Shown: positions 62,925 through 64,000 of the stretch, one piece after another
Position numbering within the stretch: the first letter of the stretch is position 1
Layout of the letters: each line of letters starts with the position of its first letter
Assembly: GCA_019448385.1 (NCBI GenBank)
Contig: JAGTXO010000013.1
Coordinates: forward strand, 496,001-560,000
Direction: 5' to 3'
Length of the DNA: 64,000 nucleotides
DNA from: Diacronema lutheri
Lineage: Eukaryota > Haptophyta > Pavlovophyceae > Pavlovales > Pavlovaceae
The notes under the pieces: generated by a model
Databases searched by the model: none
What the model saw: only the letters and a program-made list of their open reading frames with translations
What the model was told of the DNA's origin: nothing
Position numbers and translations under genes: made by a program

Positions 62925-62968
62925 GCTCGTAACCCGTCCATCTTTTAAACTGGCCGGTCGGCGCCGCC
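62925..62968. promoter_or_regulatory. 44-bp divergent promoter
   Basis: Only 44 bp separate two divergent ATGs. A TTTTAAA element at 62943-62949 is the only AT-rich motif and could serve as a TATA-like box. Confidence 0.4.
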
Positions 62969-63325
62969 ATGCGTGTCGTCGGCGTCGGCGCCTACGTGCT
63001 GCTCGCGGTGACTTCGTCAGCGGCATTGGACGTGCGCTGGACCCCAGGGCCGGATGAGGACGCGCGCGGCAATTCGTTCAGCAGCCGGCAGCGTTTCCGG
63101 CACACAAAGCCTGGTGAACGGCTGCCCAACTACTACTACGCGGACGACGCATCGCAGGGCAGCGGCGTCCAAGCGCTCGTCGCCGCTGCCGTGCTCGTGC
63201 TAATGGTTGGTGCGATGTACATCGCGAAGCGGCAGCCGCCTGGCCCTCAGGAGGCCGTGCCGGACGCCGAGCAGATGCGCCTGGCGCGCATGGCTCGATT
63301 TGCAAACGAGCACAAGGGCAGGTGA
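62969..63325 (+). CDS. Small membrane protein with signal peptide
   Basis: 118 aa. Signal peptide MRVVGVGAYVLLAVTSSAAL, a polar segment with LPNYYYADDASQ, one transmembrane helix (VQALVAAAVLVLMVGAMYIA) and a 30-residue basic tail (EQMRLARMARFANEHKGR). I do not recognise the family. It is probably an ER or Golgi single-pass protein. Confidence 0.65.
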   Translation: MRVVGVGAYVLLAVTSSAALDVRWTPGPDEDARGNSFSSRQRFRHTKPGERLPNYYYADDASQGSGVQALVAAAVLVLMVGAMYIAKRQPPGPQEAVPDAEQMRLARMARFANEHKGR

Positions 63326-63503
63326 ATCCACTCGACCGGGGGTTGCACGCCGACGGGGCAACGCGCGGCCGCGAGCTCTCGCGCCTACCCGTGCCCGTGC
63401 CCCTGCCCGCGTCACGTCACACTCAATGTCATTGTAGCAGCGCCTGGGCCGTGGACGAGATGGACACAGACCGAGTGAGAGTCCGCCGCGCGGCAGCGTC
63501 AGC

Positions 63504-64000
63504 ATGGAACCCGTCCTCCTCGCGCAGGGCGCAGAAGCGCGAGTGTACGCGGCCCGGCTGAACGGGAGCCCAACGGTCGTCAAGGAGCGATTTGCGAAGG
63601 CGTACCGCCACCCCGACATCGACTACCGGCTGCGCAGCACGCGCATGGCCCAGGAGGCCAAGATGCTCCTGCGCGCGCGGCAAGCTGGCGTCCGCGCGCC
63701 GACGGTGCACTTTGCGGACATGCAGGCCTGCGCGCTCCACCTCGAGCATGTCGACGGTCCCACGGCGAAGCGCTTCATCCAGGAGCGTACCGTCGAGGAG
63801 GTGCACGCGGTGGCGACCGCGATCGGCGAGGCGGTGGCCAAGCTGCACGACGCCGACATTGTGCACGGCGACCTCACGACCAGCAACATGCTCCTTCGCG
63901 GCGGGGCTGCGGATCAGCTGGTCATGATCGACTTTGGCCTAGGCCAGTTCACCACGCTGGTGAAGGACAAGGCAGTTGACCTCTACGTGTGCGAGAAGGC
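63504..64000 (+). CDS. TP53RK: Bud32/PRPK kinase of the KEOPS complex (5' part)
   Basis: The frame starts at ATG 63504 and runs off the window after 165 codons with no intron so far. It shows the compact Bud32 pattern: LAQGAEARVY glycine-poor loop, VVKERFAKAYRHPDID, RMAQEAKMLLRARQAGV, IVHGDLTTSNML catalytic loop, VMIDFGLG in place of DFG, and VKDKAVDLYVCEK. Bud32/PRPK is the ATPase/kinase subunit of KEOPS, needed for tRNA t6A modification. Identification is secure; the C-terminus is outside the window. Confidence 0.95.
   Translation, partial: MEPVLLAQGAEARVYAARLNGSPTVVKERFAKAYRHPDIDYRLRSTRMAQEAKMLLRARQAGVRAPTVHFADMQACALHLEHVDGPTAKRFIQERTVEEVHAVATAIGEAVAKLHDADIVHGDLTTSNMLLRGGAADQLVMIDFGLGQFTTLVKDKAVDLYVCEK

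Overview
The window is very GC-rich eukaryotic nuclear DNA (roughly 70% G+C by eye) with compact, alternating-strand genes and short introns. Several genes suggest a flagellated, photosynthetic protist: a centriolar CEP76, an SQD2-like sulfolipid glycosyltransferase and a plastid-type DUF3110 protein. Of the 20 introns I could place confidently, 13 begin with GTGCGC, an unusual donor. Composition, donor usage and gene set fit an alga such as a haptophyte. This is inference; no marker pins the species.

Layout. 0-18.6 kb: host genes. These are a TRF-like telobox/Myb protein (92-1876, -), a MARK-like pseudokinase (2089-3746, -), a polytopic membrane protein (3803-6241, +), an unknown protein starting with a GPWQEY motif (6351-7834, +), a proline-rich surface protein (7843-10757, -), a GT77-like glycosyltransferase (11574-13836, -), an SQD2-like GT4 enzyme (13945-15732, +) and an unrecognised disordered protein (15900-18629, +).

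19.0-37.9 kb (-): the highlight. Three exons form one predicted reading frame of about 6,236 residues. It contains Ulp1/C48-like cysteine-protease signatures, a YqaJ/lambda-exonuclease-type nuclease, a degenerate ubiquitin-protease-like segment, a chromodomain and, at the C-terminus, a Fanzor (eukaryotic TnpB) RuvC-like nuclease with a zinc ribbon. It looks like the cargo of a giant mobile element or an endogenised virus-like element. I found no clear element termini.

38-47.8 kb: decayed mobile DNA. There is a possible non-LTR fragment, a USP-type deubiquitinase broken in its Cys box, a multiply frameshifted Helitron-type Pif1 helicase, a 292-bp MITE with ~76-bp inverted repeats built on a telomere-like GGGTGTA heptamer, and unassigned ORFs.

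47.9-64 kb: ordinary host genes. These are an unknown protein (-), CEP76 (+, 3 exons), a small type-I membrane protein (+), cytosolic arginyl-tRNA synthetase (-, 6 exons), a TBC-domain RabGAP (+), an unknown protein (-), an RHD3/Sey1-like GTPase (+, 3 exons), a long coiled-coil protein (-), DUF3110 (-), a small membrane protein (+) and the start of the KEOPS kinase Bud32/PRPK (+, runs off the window).

Genes are often head-to-head with only 44-110 bp between start codons. Homopolymer C/G tracts of 15-50 bp recur in introns and intergenic gaps. All exon structures were inferred by hand from reading-frame continuity and GT/GC-AG signals.
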